A stretch of DNA of 64,000 nt, taken from positions 310,001 through 374,000 of the forward strand of contig NZ_JAAMPF010000036.1 of assembly GCF_011074795.1 (NCBI RefSeq). Direction: 5' to 3'. The notes beneath the pieces are model-generated. The model made no database searches and was not told where the DNA came from. It saw only the letters and a program-made list of their open reading frames with translations. The stretch comes from Marinobacter salicampi. GTDB taxonomy: Bacteria > Pseudomonadota > Gammaproteobacteria > Pseudomonadales > Oleiphilaceae. Position 1 is the first letter of the stretch, and every line of letters begins with the position of its first letter. Position numbers and translations under genes: made by a program. This document shows, one piece after another, positions 1 through 8,433 of the stretch.

Positions 1-344
1 AGCTGGCAGAGGAATTCAAGCGGCTGGGTTTCTTGTTCTCCCTGGACGATTTCGGTAGCGGCTTCGCCTCATACCACTACCTCAAACGTTTACCGGTGGA
101 TTTTCTGAAAATCGATGGGGAGTTCGTGCGCAATATCCTAGAAGACCCTATGGACGAAGCCATGGTCCGGTCCATGAACGAAATCGGCCATATAATGGGA
201 AAGAAAACTATTGCCGAGTATGTTGAATCGGAGAGCCTGCTAGAGAAACTTAAGGAGATTGGGGTGGATTATGTTCAGGGCTTCACCATAGGTCACCCGA
301 GCCACCTAGACCCTGCCAAACATCAGCCAATAGCTTCCAGTTAA
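1..344 (+). CDS. EAL-domain protein, 3' end only
   Basis: This is the C-terminal end of a cyclic-di-GMP phosphodiesterase-type EAL domain. The open frame enters from the left edge (first full codon at position 3) and stops at 342-344. It retains the family landmarks LDDFGSG, a KID motif (FLKIDGEF), a degenerate EGVE-like stretch (AEYVES) and the usual GVDYVQGF ending. The EAL motif itself lies outside the window, so activity cannot be judged. EAL domains hydrolyse cyclic-di-GMP or act as degenerate receptors. A decayed insertion sequence lies 45 bp downstream. Confidence 0.85.
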   Translation, partial: LAEEFKRLGFLFSLDDFGSGFASYHYLKRLPVDFLKIDGEFVRNILEDPMDEAMVRSMNEIGHIMGKKTIAEYVESESLLEKLKEIGVDYVQGFTIGHPSHLDPAKHQPIASS

Positions 345-389
345 ATCTTGGCGGTGGTTGTGACCTGGCTCCAATCACTGAACCACTCA

Positions 390-1251
390 CTACTTACTAA
401 TGTCGGTTAATTTCGACCCTTTTTCAGTAGTACGGTGCCCAACTGCAAACTCCAGTGGTGTCCGGTAGCTCAACGCTGAATGGGGCGGGTTTTCGTTATA
501 GTCTCGCCGCCAATTACCGACGGTTTCCCTGGCATGGGCCAGGTCCCGAAACCAGTGTTCATTCAGGCACTCATCTCGAAAGCGCCCATTGAAGCTTTCA
601 ATGAACCCGTTCTGAGTCGGCTTTCCTGGCTGTATGAGCTTAAGCTCCACCCGGTTGTCATAAGCCCACTGGTCCAGAGCCTTGCTGGTGAACTCGGGGC
701 CCTGCTGTTCTGACAGCCTGAGGATAGCCCCTGAAGGCGGCTATGGCATCCAGAGTGCGGGCAACCTGGTCACCAGAGATTCCGTTTGCCACGGGGATGT
801 CGAGGCACTCCTTGGTGAAGTCATCAACGATAGTAAGACACTTAATCCGCCGACCGCATGCCAATGAATCCATGACAAAATCCGTGGACCACGTCTGGTT
901 CGGAGCTTCTGGCAACACCAAAGGCTGACGCTCCATCGCGATGCCTTTGCGACGTTTGCGCTTCGGCACGGCTAGGCCGGCCTCCCGATACAGCCGGTAA
1001 ACCTTTTTATTATTCACGTCGATGCCTTCCCGTCGCAACAGTTGATGAACCCTTCGATAGCCAAACCGACGGCGCTCATGTGCCAGTTCCGTAATGCGCT
1101 CGCTGAGCGCACTGTCGCCAGCCTCAACGGTGGAGCGTTAGTGAAACGAAGCCCGGGATAACCCGACGAGAAAACAGGCCCTGCGTTGTGAAATCGGCGT
1201 TTGCTCCTGCATCGCCCGCACGGCCTCGCGCTTGTTCTCGACGGTCAGTAC
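390..1251 (-). pseudogene. IS3-family transposase orfB, broken
   Basis: Integrase-core transposase of the IS3 type. The frame starts inside the end of orfA (codon at 1249-1251), where REAVRAMQEQ and then SQRRACFLVGLSRASFH are readable. It hits a TAA at 1138-1140 where the family usually has Tyr. It resumes through GYRRVHQLLRREGID and the first catalytic Asp region (WSTDFVMD). A frameshift follows near 703-712, so that the usual TDNGPEF segment reads TAG and then continues in another frame as GPEFTSKALDQW. The third catalytic Glu region (NGFIESFNGRF) is intact. The second catalytic Asp is therefore lost as well as the frame. Confidence 0.87.
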
Positions 1252-1463
1252 TTTCGGTTGAGGGCCGCCTTCAGGGCTTCATTATCGAGGAGAGATTCAG
1301 CCAATAGCTTCTTGAGCTTGGCATTCTCATCTTCGACGGCCTTCAACCGGCGTGCCTCTGAAACCTCCATGCCACCAAACTTCTTGCGCCAGGTGTAGAA
1401 GGTGGCGTCAGAAATGTTGTACTTGCGGCACAACTCCTTCACCGGCAGGCCCGCCTCGGCTTC
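1245..1463 (-). pseudogene. IS3-family transposase orfA, 5'-truncated
   Basis: Small DNA-binding protein of an IS3-family element. It carries the helix-turn-helix segment (GLPVKELCRKYNISDATFYT) and the typical KFGGMEVSEARRLK linker and leucine-rich coiled coil that follow. Readable homology starts at EAEAGLPVKELC near 1463. The in-frame codons upstream run into TGA at 1473-1475, and about 20 N-terminal residues normal for this family are missing. A GTG at 1440-1442 could allow a shortened product, but this is unlikely to function. Confidence 0.82.
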
Positions 1464-1530
1464 CTGACCCCGTCACAATTTGTTTCATTTTATAAATTGC
1501 AGATTGTTAATATGCTGGTAGATTCCCCCA

Positions 1531-1547
1531 TGTAACAGCAAGTTACA
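1531..1547. promoter_or_regulatory. Operator-like dyad upstream of RDD gene
   Basis: A perfect inverted repeat TGTAAC-N5-GTTACA lies 67 bp before the RDD-family start codon. The symmetry and position suit a dimeric repressor site. No regulator is assigned and it could be chance. Confidence 0.3.
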
Positions 1548-1614
1548 CCTCGAAAAGTCACGTCTTAGCAGGCCCGGTCAGGACGCAACGCTCGAAAAAA
1601 TCAAAGGATGAATT

Positions 1615-2076
1615 ATGGAATATGATGACTTGGAATACGTCGGCTTTTGGCCTCGAACTGGCGCAACGCTGATCGACTCAATCTTGATAGGTATTGTTGT
1701 GTTTCCCTTGCTCACGGCGTTCTATGGTGAGTCGTATTGGGGCAGTACAAGTTTGATCGTTGGGCCTATGGATTTTCTCTTGTCCTGGGTATTTCCTGCT
1801 ATCGCTGTGATCCTATTCTGGATATCGAAGCAGGCGACGCCCGGGAAAATGGCCGTATCAGCGAAAATTGTTGACGCCAAAACTGGAAATGCTGCAAGTA
1901 CCAGCCAGCTGATCGGACGCTATCTTGCATACTACCTCTCGTTGATTCCTCTTGGCTTGGGGTATTTCTGGGTGGCCTTTGATGCCCGCAAACAGGGGTG
2001 GCATGACAAGCTTGCAGGCACAGTGGTCGTGCGGAAGAAGCACCGGGCACCGAAACCTGTTTCGTTTGACACCTGA
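1615..2076 (+). CDS. RDD family membrane protein
   Basis: A 153-residue inner-membrane protein of the RDD family. The N-terminal WPRTGATLIDSIL matches the family's Arg/Asp signature around the first membrane helix. Further hydrophobic segments lie at about residues 19-35, 50-70 and 98-120. The conserved cytoplasmic stretch ATPGKMAVSAKIVD and the C-terminal FDARKQGWHDKLAGT motif are both present. The family is often called a transporter or assembly factor, but no specific substrate can be read here. The gene stands alone between an IS remnant and a repeat/recombinase region, which suggests accessory DNA. The ATG at 1615 has a plausible purine-rich AAAGGA just upstream. Confidence 0.8.
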   Translation: MEYDDLEYVGFWPRTGATLIDSILIGIVVFPLLTAFYGESYWGSTSLIVGPMDFLLSWVFPAIAVILFWISKQATPGKMAVSAKIVDAKTGNAASTSQLIGRYLAYYLSLIPLGLGYFWVAFDARKQGWHDKLAGTVVVRKKHRAPKPVSFDT

Positions 2077-2203
2077 TAAGCGAATAGGGGCCGGTCTGTC
2101 GCCAGTCTACTTAGATAACCAGTACTTCAAAGAGCTGTCAGGTGGAATTGCCCCGAAAGGCGTGACACACCCTAGCCTCAAACTGAGTCCTTCGGATTCG
2201 GGC

Positions 2204-2226
2204 CTGAATGTCCGCTTTGCGACCAG
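2204..2226. repeat. Diverged third copy of the array-flanking repeat
   Basis: CTGAATGTCCGCTTTGCGAC and the following bases match the direct repeat found at 9406-9429 and 11927-11950 at 21 of 23 positions. Downstream similarity continues loosely (GGCAGAG and AT-rich sequence in both this copy and the 9406 copy). It sits 69 bp upstream of the short tyrosine recombinase, which suggests but does not prove that the two are linked. Confidence 0.7.
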
Positions 2227-2294
2227 GTTGGTCGGCAGAGAACAATATTCTGAGCCATACTTAAAGGCCCTTACCCTCCGAAGAGGGCCACATC

Positions 2295-2909
2295 ATGACA
2301 TTTCCTATCAGCAAAGCTCCCTGGAACAAGGGAAAGCTCGTTGGCCAAAAACTACCGCTCAAGCTCGAACAAATATGGGCTATCCGCATTCGGTTAGAGA
2401 TTGCAGAGAACATCCGCGAGCTGGCGATGTTCAACATGGCGATTGATTGCAAACTCCGATCTTGCGACATGGTAAAGCTCTTGGTTCGAGATATTTCGAG
2501 AAACGGCGAAGTTTTGGATAGGGCACAAGTCATTCAGCAGAAAACCAGCCAGCCTGTTCAGTTTGAGATAACCAAAAAGACTCGCGAATCAGTCGAAGCG
2601 TGGATCAAATTTCGCGGACTATCAGGTATGGATTATTTATGGCCGAGCCGGATGAGAAAATTTGATCACATCACTACTCATCAATATGCCCGTATCGTCA
2701 AAAAATGGATTGCCAGCATTGGACTCGATCCTTCCGTCTATGCCACTCACTCAATGAGACGGAGCAAGGCAACATTGATCTACAAAAAGACCAAGAATCT
2801 TCGAGCAGTCCAGTTGCTATTGGGGCACACAAATATGTCCAGTACCGTGCGATACCGTGGTGTCGAGGTGGAAGATGCTCTTGAGATTGCTGAGAGCATT
2901 GAGATCTGA
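2295..2909 (+). CDS. Short tyrosine recombinase (catalytic domain only)
   Basis: A 204-residue tyrosine recombinase consisting almost entirely of the catalytic domain. The complete active site is visible: Arg55 (KLRSCD), Lys83, His152 and Arg155 (THSMRR), His178 (LLGHT) and nucleophile Tyr187 (VRYRG). It lacks the N-terminal core-binding and arm-binding domains of phage integrases and the extra helix of integron integrases, so it is not IntI. Similar roughly 200-residue recombinases are common in pseudomonads and marine gammaproteobacteria; their targets are not known to me. A diverged copy of the repeat that flanks the cassette array lies 69 bp upstream. It appears intact and unaccompanied by other phage genes. 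Confidence 0.85.
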   Translation: MTFPISKAPWNKGKLVGQKLPLKLEQIWAIRIRLEIAENIRELAMFNMAIDCKLRSCDMVKLLVRDISRNGEVLDRAQVIQQKTSQPVQFEITKKTRESVEAWIKFRGLSGMDYLWPSRMRKFDHITTHQYARIVKKWIASIGLDPSVYATHSMRRSKATLIYKKTKNLRAVQLLLGHTNMSSTVRYRGVEVEDALEIAESIEI

Positions 2910-3192
2910 TTGCTGTCGCGAGGCCCCTCAACCCGGATCGCCGGGAATCGAAGCCGCTCTCGAAGCCAGTCGCTGATTATATATCGGGTTTTCCCAGACC
3001 TCTCCAATGTCTAAATAAAAACGGACTTTTTGCTTTACCAAAAGTGTCTATTAAAAGTGCGTGAATGTGCTTCAGATAGAGAAGTGTTCGATAAACCGTT
3101 CTATTTTTTCGAAAATTACCCTCACCACATTGCGATCACGCCCGGACTAATGGGTGTCGTTGAGGTTTTGATATTGCTCTCCCTTTTCAAAT
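2910..3192. other. Intergenic region, no gene seen
   Basis: AT-rich sequence between the recombinase stop codon and the convergent GMC oxidoreductase. I see no convincing coding frame, RNA gene or strong terminator. The stretch from about 3010 to 3120 is notably A/T-rich compared with its neighbours. Confidence 0.5.
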
Positions 3193-4812
3193 TTAGCTTT
3201 CGAAGTCTTTCTCGAGGATCATGTCAGCGGCCTTTTCGGCGATAGCAATCGTGGGTGCGTTCGTGTTGCCGCTAATCAGCCTTGGCATGATGGAAGCGTC
3301 CACGACCCGCAAGCCTTCCAGGCCGCGTACCCTTAGCTGCGGGTCGACCACTGCCATCTCGTCAATGCCCATCTTGCAGGTGCCCACTGGGTGGTACACG
3401 AGGCCGACCTTTTCCTTCACTTTTTCAATGATTTGCTCGTCGGACTGGCTATGTTGGCCCGGGTGGATTTCCACACCCCCATAGTCTTCAAACGACTTCG
3501 CCGCAAGAATGCGGCGCGCCTGCCGGATACCGTCCACCATCACTTTGCAATCGTCAGGGTCGGCAAAAAAGTTGTAGTCGATTTCTGGCGCCATAAAGGG
3601 ATCGGCCGATGTGATGGTTACGGTGCCTGTGCTTTTAGGCCGCAGCACGCAGACATGCACCGAATAACCCGGGTTGGACATGAGTTTCAAATTTCGACCG
3701 CTATCATCAAACAACAACGGCAGCATGTGGAGCTGAACATCTGGGCGATCAACGCCGTCACTGGATCGGATAAAGCCACCGGCCTCGGTGATGGATTTGG
3801 CCAGCTTGCCCTCTTTTCTGACGATATACCTTATCGTGTCCGGCAGCATTTTCATCATGCCGCCAAACGAAGTGGTAAAGCCATTGTTCTTCTTGCTCGA
3901 GACCAGCACGCAGGCATCCACGTGCTCTTGAAGATTCCTGCCCACGCCCGGCAATTCGTGCAGGCAACAAAGACCCAACTTTTCCAGCGTCGCGCGGTCT
4001 CCAATGCCTGACAGTTGAAGCAGCTGTGGTGAATTGATGGCACCACCACTAAGAATGATTTCCCGATTGGCTTTTAATACCAGGTCTTTGTCCTCGTGGC
4101 GAAGCTCTACAGCCACGGCCCTGCTGCCTTCGAGGACCACTTTTTTCACCTGTGCTGCCGTGAGCACTGTCAGATTATTGCGATTCATGGCGGGCTTGAG
4201 ATAGGCGTCGGCTGCACCAAAGCGACGACCATTCTTGATGTTCAGATGGAAATACCCCACACCCTCCTGGGCGGCGCCGTTGAAATCGTTGCTGTAGGGA
4301 AAACCAGCCTGCATGGCCGCTTTAACGAACGTTTCAGACATTGAATATTCCGCTGTCTCAGGCGCGCTGATATAGAGATTGCCATCTTTGCCGTGGTAAG
4401 GGTCGTCGGCTAGCTTCTCGTGGTGCTCTGATTTTTTGAAATACGGCAACAGATCCTGATAGCCCCAGCCCTCGTTGCCCAGCGCCTCCCACTCGTCGTA
4501 GTCCTGTTTCTGGCCGCGCACGTACAGCATGCCGTTGATGGAAGAGCTTCCACCCAGCCCTTTGCCCCTGGGAGTAAATACAGGCTGACCACCACGCAGT
4601 CTCTGGTCGGGCTTGGCGTTGAATGCCCAATTGTATTTCTTGAGAAACATATGGGCAGCAAAGGCGCCGGGCGTTCGGACGGTGACCGAATCTCCGCCTG
4701 GACCTGCTTCCAATACGCATACCGAATATCGGCCATTTGCCGACAGGCGATTGGCCAGTACGCTTCCGGCTGAGCCGGCGCCAACCACAATGTAGTCGTA
4801 TTGTTCGTTCAT
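3193..4812 (-). CDS. GMC-family alcohol/choline dehydrogenase-like oxidoreductase
   Basis: A 539-residue FAD-dependent GMC oxidoreductase. The Rossmann dinucleotide motif GAGSAGS is at residues 11-17. GMC signature 1 follows at GKGLGGSSSINGM, with a second signature at SGGAINSPQLLQLSGIG. The C-terminal HPVGTCKMG and NTNAPT segments carry the catalytic His/Asn region. The family includes choline dehydrogenase and the membrane-associated alkanol dehydrogenase AlkJ. As the last gene of the alkylsulfatase operon it most plausibly oxidises the long-chain alcohol released by sulfatase; this role is inferred from context. A GAGGTG ribosome site precedes the ATG. It lies 74 bp downstream of the aldehyde dehydrogenase on the same strand. 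Confidence 0.85.
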   Translation of the reverse strand: MNEQYDYIVVGAGSAGSVLANRLSANGRYSVCVLEAGPGGDSVTVRTPGAFAAHMFLKKYNWAFNAKPDQRLRGGQPVFTPRGKGLGGSSSINGMLYVRGQKQDYDEWEALGNEGWGYQDLLPYFKKSEHHEKLADDPYHGKDGNLYISAPETAEYSMSETFVKAAMQAGFPYSNDFNGAAQEGVGYFHLNIKNGRRFGAADAYLKPAMNRNNLTVLTAAQVKKVVLEGSRAVAVELRHEDKDLVLKANREIILSGGAINSPQLLQLSGIGDRATLEKLGLCCLHELPGVGRNLQEHVDACVLVSSKKNNGFTTSFGGMMKMLPDTIRYIVRKEGKLAKSITEAGGFIRSSDGVDRPDVQLHMLPLLFDDSGRNLKLMSNPGYSVHVCVLRPKSTGTVTITSADPFMAPEIDYNFFADPDDCKVMVDGIRQARRILAAKSFEDYGGVEIHPGQHSQSDEQIIEKVKEKVGLVYHPVGTCKMGIDEMAVVDPQLRVRGLEGLRVVDASIMPRLISGNTNAPTIAIAEKAADMILEKDFES

Positions 4813-4886
4813 AGTTGCACCTCAAACGGCTCCGCTTATAGAAGGCCTGCCTGCGCTTTAGGACGCAGATTGCGTTAAGCCACAGG

Positions 4887-6329
4887 CTATCTCGCAAGCC
4901 TGATCATGAAATTCAGGATCTTCGATGTTGTCGTAGTGTAGGGAGGCATCAATGGTTTCAAGCCATCAAAAAAACCCTGCTGGAACACCGGCCTGAGCTT
5001 GGAGAATGTGGTAAAGCCCTCATAGCCGTGGTAATGGCCCATGCCACTGGCACCGACACCGCCAAATGGCATATCGTGCTGCGCCACATGGAGAATGCAG
5101 TTATTCACTGAAACCCCGCCGGAAATGATCCTCTCGATGTAGTAATCCCGTGTCTGCGCACTTTTGGTGAAGGGGTAGAGTGCGAGTGGGCGGTCTCGTC
5201 CCTTAATGTACTCAACCACCTCTTCACGCTTGCGGTAGGTCTTAATCGGCAACAATGGTCCAAAGATCTCCCGCTGCATCACCAGCATGTCGTCGGTGAC
5301 GTTGAGCAGAATATGGGGTGGGAACTTACGCAGTGAGCCATCACCTTCACCGCCCTCAGCCATGTTGATCACCGTTGCTCCCTTTTCTCGCGCATCGTCG
5401 ACGGTGGCCCAAAGACGCTGGTAGGAACGCTCATCAATGATGGAGGTATAATCACTGCTCTGAAGATCCGGGTACCGCTGATTTACTAAATGTTTTGCCT
5501 TGTCGACGAAGGCGCTTACCCGGGCTTCCGGCAGGAATAGGTAGTCGACACTGGTACAGATCTGACCGGCATTCAGCAGCTTCCAGTACATCAGCCGCTC
5601 TGCTGCGATTTCGATCGGGTAGTCCTCTGCCACTATAGCCGGCGACTTACCGCCCAGTTCCAGGGTCACCGGCGTCAGATTGGCGGCGGCATTAGCCATA
5701 ACAGCCCGACCGGTTTGCCCCGACCCGGTGAACAGCAGATGATCAAAGGGTAGTGCCGAAAAGTCCGGCCCGATTTCGTGCTCATCCTCAACGAAAACCA
5801 GTTTTTCCGGTGGGAAGTAATCGCCCGCCACCCGTTTGAGCAGTCGAACAAAGTGACCGGATCGGTCGGACAGCTTAACCACGGCCCGATTACCGGCGGC
5901 GAAAATGGAGGTTAGGGGCGCAAAGGTCAGGTTGGCCGGAAAGTTCCAGGGCACAATCACGCCAACGACGCCCAGCGGCTGTGGGATGACCTTATTCTTC
6001 GACCCGGGATACAGCATCTGTTTGACGTGGCGACGCTGGGGCTTCATCCAGCGTTTGAGATGCTTGATCGTATCCTTGATGCCATCGAGTACCAGAAAGA
6101 TCTCGCAGAAAAGCGTTTCCGTGGACGACCTGTTACCGAAGTCATCGCTGATGGCCTTGATAATGGCGTCCTGATGGTCCTGCACCAGACGGGACAGAGC
6201 CCGCAGGTGCTGAATCCGGGCTGCAAGGCCCGGTACAGGGTCGTTCAGATAGGCGCGACGCTGGCTCTCAAAACTCTGCGTCAACGTATGAACAGTATGC
6301 TCGCGCGGGGTCGGTGTTTTCGCGCTCAT
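4887..6329 (-). CDS. Aldehyde dehydrogenase (coniferyl-aldehyde type)
   Basis: A 480-residue NAD(P)-dependent aldehyde dehydrogenase of the class annotated as coniferyl aldehyde dehydrogenase. Catalytic Cys258 (NAGQICTS), general-base Glu224 (LELGGKSP) and oxyanion Asn129 (VPWNF) are all present. A hydrophobic C-terminal stretch could touch the membrane, as in fatty-aldehyde dehydrogenases. Its ATG directly follows the sulfatase stop codon (TGAATG), so the two are almost certainly co-translated. In this setting it likely converts the fatty aldehyde made by the GMC enzyme to a fatty acid. The substrate is inferred from context; the class itself is clear. Confidence 0.87.
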   Translation of the reverse strand: MSAKTPTPREHTVHTLTQSFESQRRAYLNDPVPGLAARIQHLRALSRLVQDHQDAIIKAISDDFGNRSSTETLFCEIFLVLDGIKDTIKHLKRWMKPQRRHVKQMLYPGSKNKVIPQPLGVVGVIVPWNFPANLTFAPLTSIFAAGNRAVVKLSDRSGHFVRLLKRVAGDYFPPEKLVFVEDEHEIGPDFSALPFDHLLFTGSGQTGRAVMANAAANLTPVTLELGGKSPAIVAEDYPIEIAAERLMYWKLLNAGQICTSVDYLFLPEARVSAFVDKAKHLVNQRYPDLQSSDYTSIIDERSYQRLWATVDDAREKGATVINMAEGGEGDGSLRKFPPHILLNVTDDMLVMQREIFGPLLPIKTYRKREEVVEYIKGRDRPLALYPFTKSAQTRDYYIERIISGGVSVNNCILHVAQHDMPFGGVGASGMGHYHGYEGFTTFSKLRPVFQQGFFDGLKPLMPPYTTTTSKILNFMIRLAR

Positions 6330-8300
6330 TCAGTTCACCGGCTCGATAATAGGAAAGTCGGCAGACGGCTCTTCAAACATCTGCAATAGGCCAAAGAAGG
6401 CTTCCGTGGATCCGTCGATCTGAATCTGACCTGCCTGCACAGCCGCCGGAAAGGTGGTTGTCTCCAGCAGAATGCTGTCGAGTACTTCGCGGGTCATGCG
6501 CACACTGGCGTGGGCCTCGTCGTCCAGCTCTCCGGAGCGATAGGTCAGCGTGGCGTTCTGGAGATTCAAGCGATAGTCCTCTTCCTGGTCCGTCACCGAC
6601 CAGTTAATCACCAGATGCTTTCCGGCAGCTTTGTCCGGGTTCAGTCTCACCGCCATGGCATCGAAGAACATGCTGGTTTCCAACGCCTGCATCAGATCCG
6701 GTTGTAAACCGACATGTTTGGGAGTGTCGACGCCGTTGCGCAATTCATGGGCGCCGACCAGATAGGCGCTCCGCCATGTGCCGGCCTCGGCCTGATAACC
6801 CAGCTGCTCAAGGGCGTCCGCTGCCAGTTCCCGGGCCGCCTGGTTGTCGGGACTCGCATAGATCAACTGGCGTGTCACGGAGGCGACCCAGCGATAGTCG
6901 CCGGCTTCAAAGTCCTTACGTGCCTTCCGCAGGACTTCTTCCTCTCCACCCATGTAGTCAATCGTCCGTCCGGCTTCTTCCCTTGGTGGCAGTGGATTGA
7001 GATTGGCCGGATTCCCGTCGTACCAGCCCATATAACGCTGGTAAACACCACGCGAATTATGGCGCACCGTGCCATAGTAGCCTCGAGCGGACCATTCTTG
7101 GTCCAGGCTCTCGGGAAGCCGCAGGTTTTCAGCGATATCGCCGGGCAGCATGCCCTCGTTCATCATGCGCACGGTCTGATCGTGGATGTGCTTGTAAAGG
7201 TCTCGCTGCACGGCCAGGAAGTGCTTAATCTCATCTTGTTCCCAGATCGGCCAGTGATGTTGGGCTACCAGGATGTCCGCGCGATCCGCGAAGCGCACCA
7301 TCGCCTTATCGATAAATTTGGACCATGCGCTGGCATCACGAATGCCGGCACCGCGGATGGTATAGATATTGTGCAAATGCTGGCTGGTGATCTCCGCAGT
7401 ATTCAGAACCCTGAACTGCGGAAAATACATCATCATCTCCGACTCGGCTTCTGAGCCGTGAGCCATCTGGAATTCGATCTCAATGCCGTCGACGGTCAGC
7501 TTAGCGTTATCCGGAACCGTATCCGTCGGCGCAATCAGACTCAGGGGACCACTGCCCAGAGCCTTGCCCAAGCCCGTGTCCACGTGTCCGCGCGCTCCCG
7601 GTGGTAGGCCGGCACCAAACTGGTAGGTGGCGCGCCGGGTCATGGCGTTGCCGGCGATGACGTTCTCTGCGATCGCGTGCTCCATAAAACCCTGCGGTGC
7701 ATAGACCCGCACCTTACCGGCACGCACATCCTCCTCACTGATCACACCTTTTACGCCGCCAAAATGATCGGCGTGATTATGGGTATAGAGCACGGCCACG
7801 ACCGGTTTCTCGGGCCGGTGCTGGTAGTAAAGTTCGAGACTGGCCCGGGCCGTGGCAGGAGTAAGAAGGGGATCGATGATGATCAGTCCGCTGTCACCCT
7901 CGATGATGGTCATGTTGGACAGGTCCATATTGCGGACCTGGTACATGCCTTCGACTACCTCAAACAGCCCGTGCATGTTATTGAGTTGTGCCATGCGCCA
8001 GAGGCTTGGATTGACGGAGTGGGGGGCCTCGTCCTTTGTCAGAAAAGCATAGGGCGACATGTCCCAGGCGACATGCCCGTTATGGTCCAGCACTTTGCCG
8101 TCCGGCAGGGAGCCCACAAAACCACGCCGAGCGTCGTCAAAGGCCCGGGTATCCGCAAACGGCAGTTCATCCAGCACCACCTGATTGGCTTGCGCTGTCA
8201 CGTCACTTGCCGGTTTTGGAGTGTCGGCCTGGGCCAAAGCGGGGGAAAGTAGCGCTGCGCTGAAAGCGCTGAACGCAAGTTTCTGAATGGCGGATAGCAT
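6330..8300 (-). CDS. sdsA: Secreted alkylsulfatase (SdsA family, metallo-beta-lactamase fold)
   Basis: A 656-residue linear alkylsulfatase, the length usual for SdsA/SdsA1. An N-terminal signal peptide ends near AQA (residues 22-25). The zinc-binding THNHADH motif is at residues 173-179, and further family metal-ligand stretches include NTAEITSQHLHN. A dimerisation domain and an SCP2-like C-terminal domain follow. The family hydrolyses primary alkyl sulfates such as dodecyl sulfate to alcohol and sulfate in the periplasm. Aldehyde and alcohol dehydrogenase genes follow without a real gap, so the operon can take an alkyl sulfate to a fatty acid. AGAGG lies upstream of the ATG. The divergent LysR gene is the likely regulator. 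Confidence 0.92.
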   Translation of the reverse strand: MLSAIQKLAFSAFSAALLSPALAQADTPKPASDVTAQANQVVLDELPFADTRAFDDARRGFVGSLPDGKVLDHNGHVAWDMSPYAFLTKDEAPHSVNPSLWRMAQLNNMHGLFEVVEGMYQVRNMDLSNMTIIEGDSGLIIIDPLLTPATARASLELYYQHRPEKPVVAVLYTHNHADHFGGVKGVISEEDVRAGKVRVYAPQGFMEHAIAENVIAGNAMTRRATYQFGAGLPPGARGHVDTGLGKALGSGPLSLIAPTDTVPDNAKLTVDGIEIEFQMAHGSEAESEMMMYFPQFRVLNTAEITSQHLHNIYTIRGAGIRDASAWSKFIDKAMVRFADRADILVAQHHWPIWEQDEIKHFLAVQRDLYKHIHDQTVRMMNEGMLPGDIAENLRLPESLDQEWSARGYYGTVRHNSRGVYQRYMGWYDGNPANLNPLPPREEAGRTIDYMGGEEEVLRKARKDFEAGDYRWVASVTRQLIYASPDNQAARELAADALEQLGYQAEAGTWRSAYLVGAHELRNGVDTPKHVGLQPDLMQALETSMFFDAMAVRLNPDKAAGKHLVINWSVTDQEEDYRLNLQNATLTYRSGELDDEAHASVRMTREVLDSILLETTTFPAAVQAGQIQIDGSTEAFFGLLQMFEEPSADFPIIEPVN

Positions 8301-8398
8301 ACTGGACCTCTGGCATGTCGTTATGTGTTGTTCTGGTGTTCACTACCTGTGAAGGACAGTCTGAGCCGTTGTGAGACAGCGCTCAAATGCATTCTTTA

Positions 8399-8424
8399 TT
8401 GACATTCCATGCGTATTGCGCATG
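8399..8424. promoter_or_regulatory. LysR-type operator overlapping the regulator promoter
   Basis: CATGCG-N5-CGCATG at 8408-8424 is a perfect dyad that contains the T-N11-A pattern of LysR-family sites (T8410 to A8422). A consensus -35 box TTGACA is at 8399-8404. The dyad would sit between -35 and start of the regulator gene, fitting autorepression, and about 110 bp upstream of the sulfatase start, fitting activation of the divergent operon. This is inference from the pattern only. Confidence 0.55.
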
Positions 8425-8433
8425 AATGGTGAG

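Larger units (their letters stand above)
390..1466 (-). mobile_element. Decayed IS3-family insertion sequence
   Basis: The stretch holds, in order on the minus strand, an orfA (helix-turn-helix) fragment and an orfB (DDE integrase) fragment in the overlapping arrangement of IS3-family elements. It is clearly inactive. orfA lacks its first 20 or so codons, and orfB has an internal stop and a frameshift. I could not find convincing terminal inverted repeats, so the true ends are uncertain. The right limit is where orfA homology breaks off, near 1466. Confidence 0.85.

Noticed and set aside
390..1466. CRISPR or terminal inverted repeats at the IS borders
   Set aside because: I compared both edges by eye and found no pair of inverted repeats or spaced direct repeats.
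2295..2909. Reading the short tyrosine recombinase as the integron integrase
   Set aside because: It lacks the N-terminal domain and the IntI-specific extra segment, and is 7 kb from the array with its own different neighbour.
6714..7454. Long plus-strand frame opposite the alkylsulfatase
   Set aside because: Shadow frame of a conserved minus-strand gene with full catalytic motifs.
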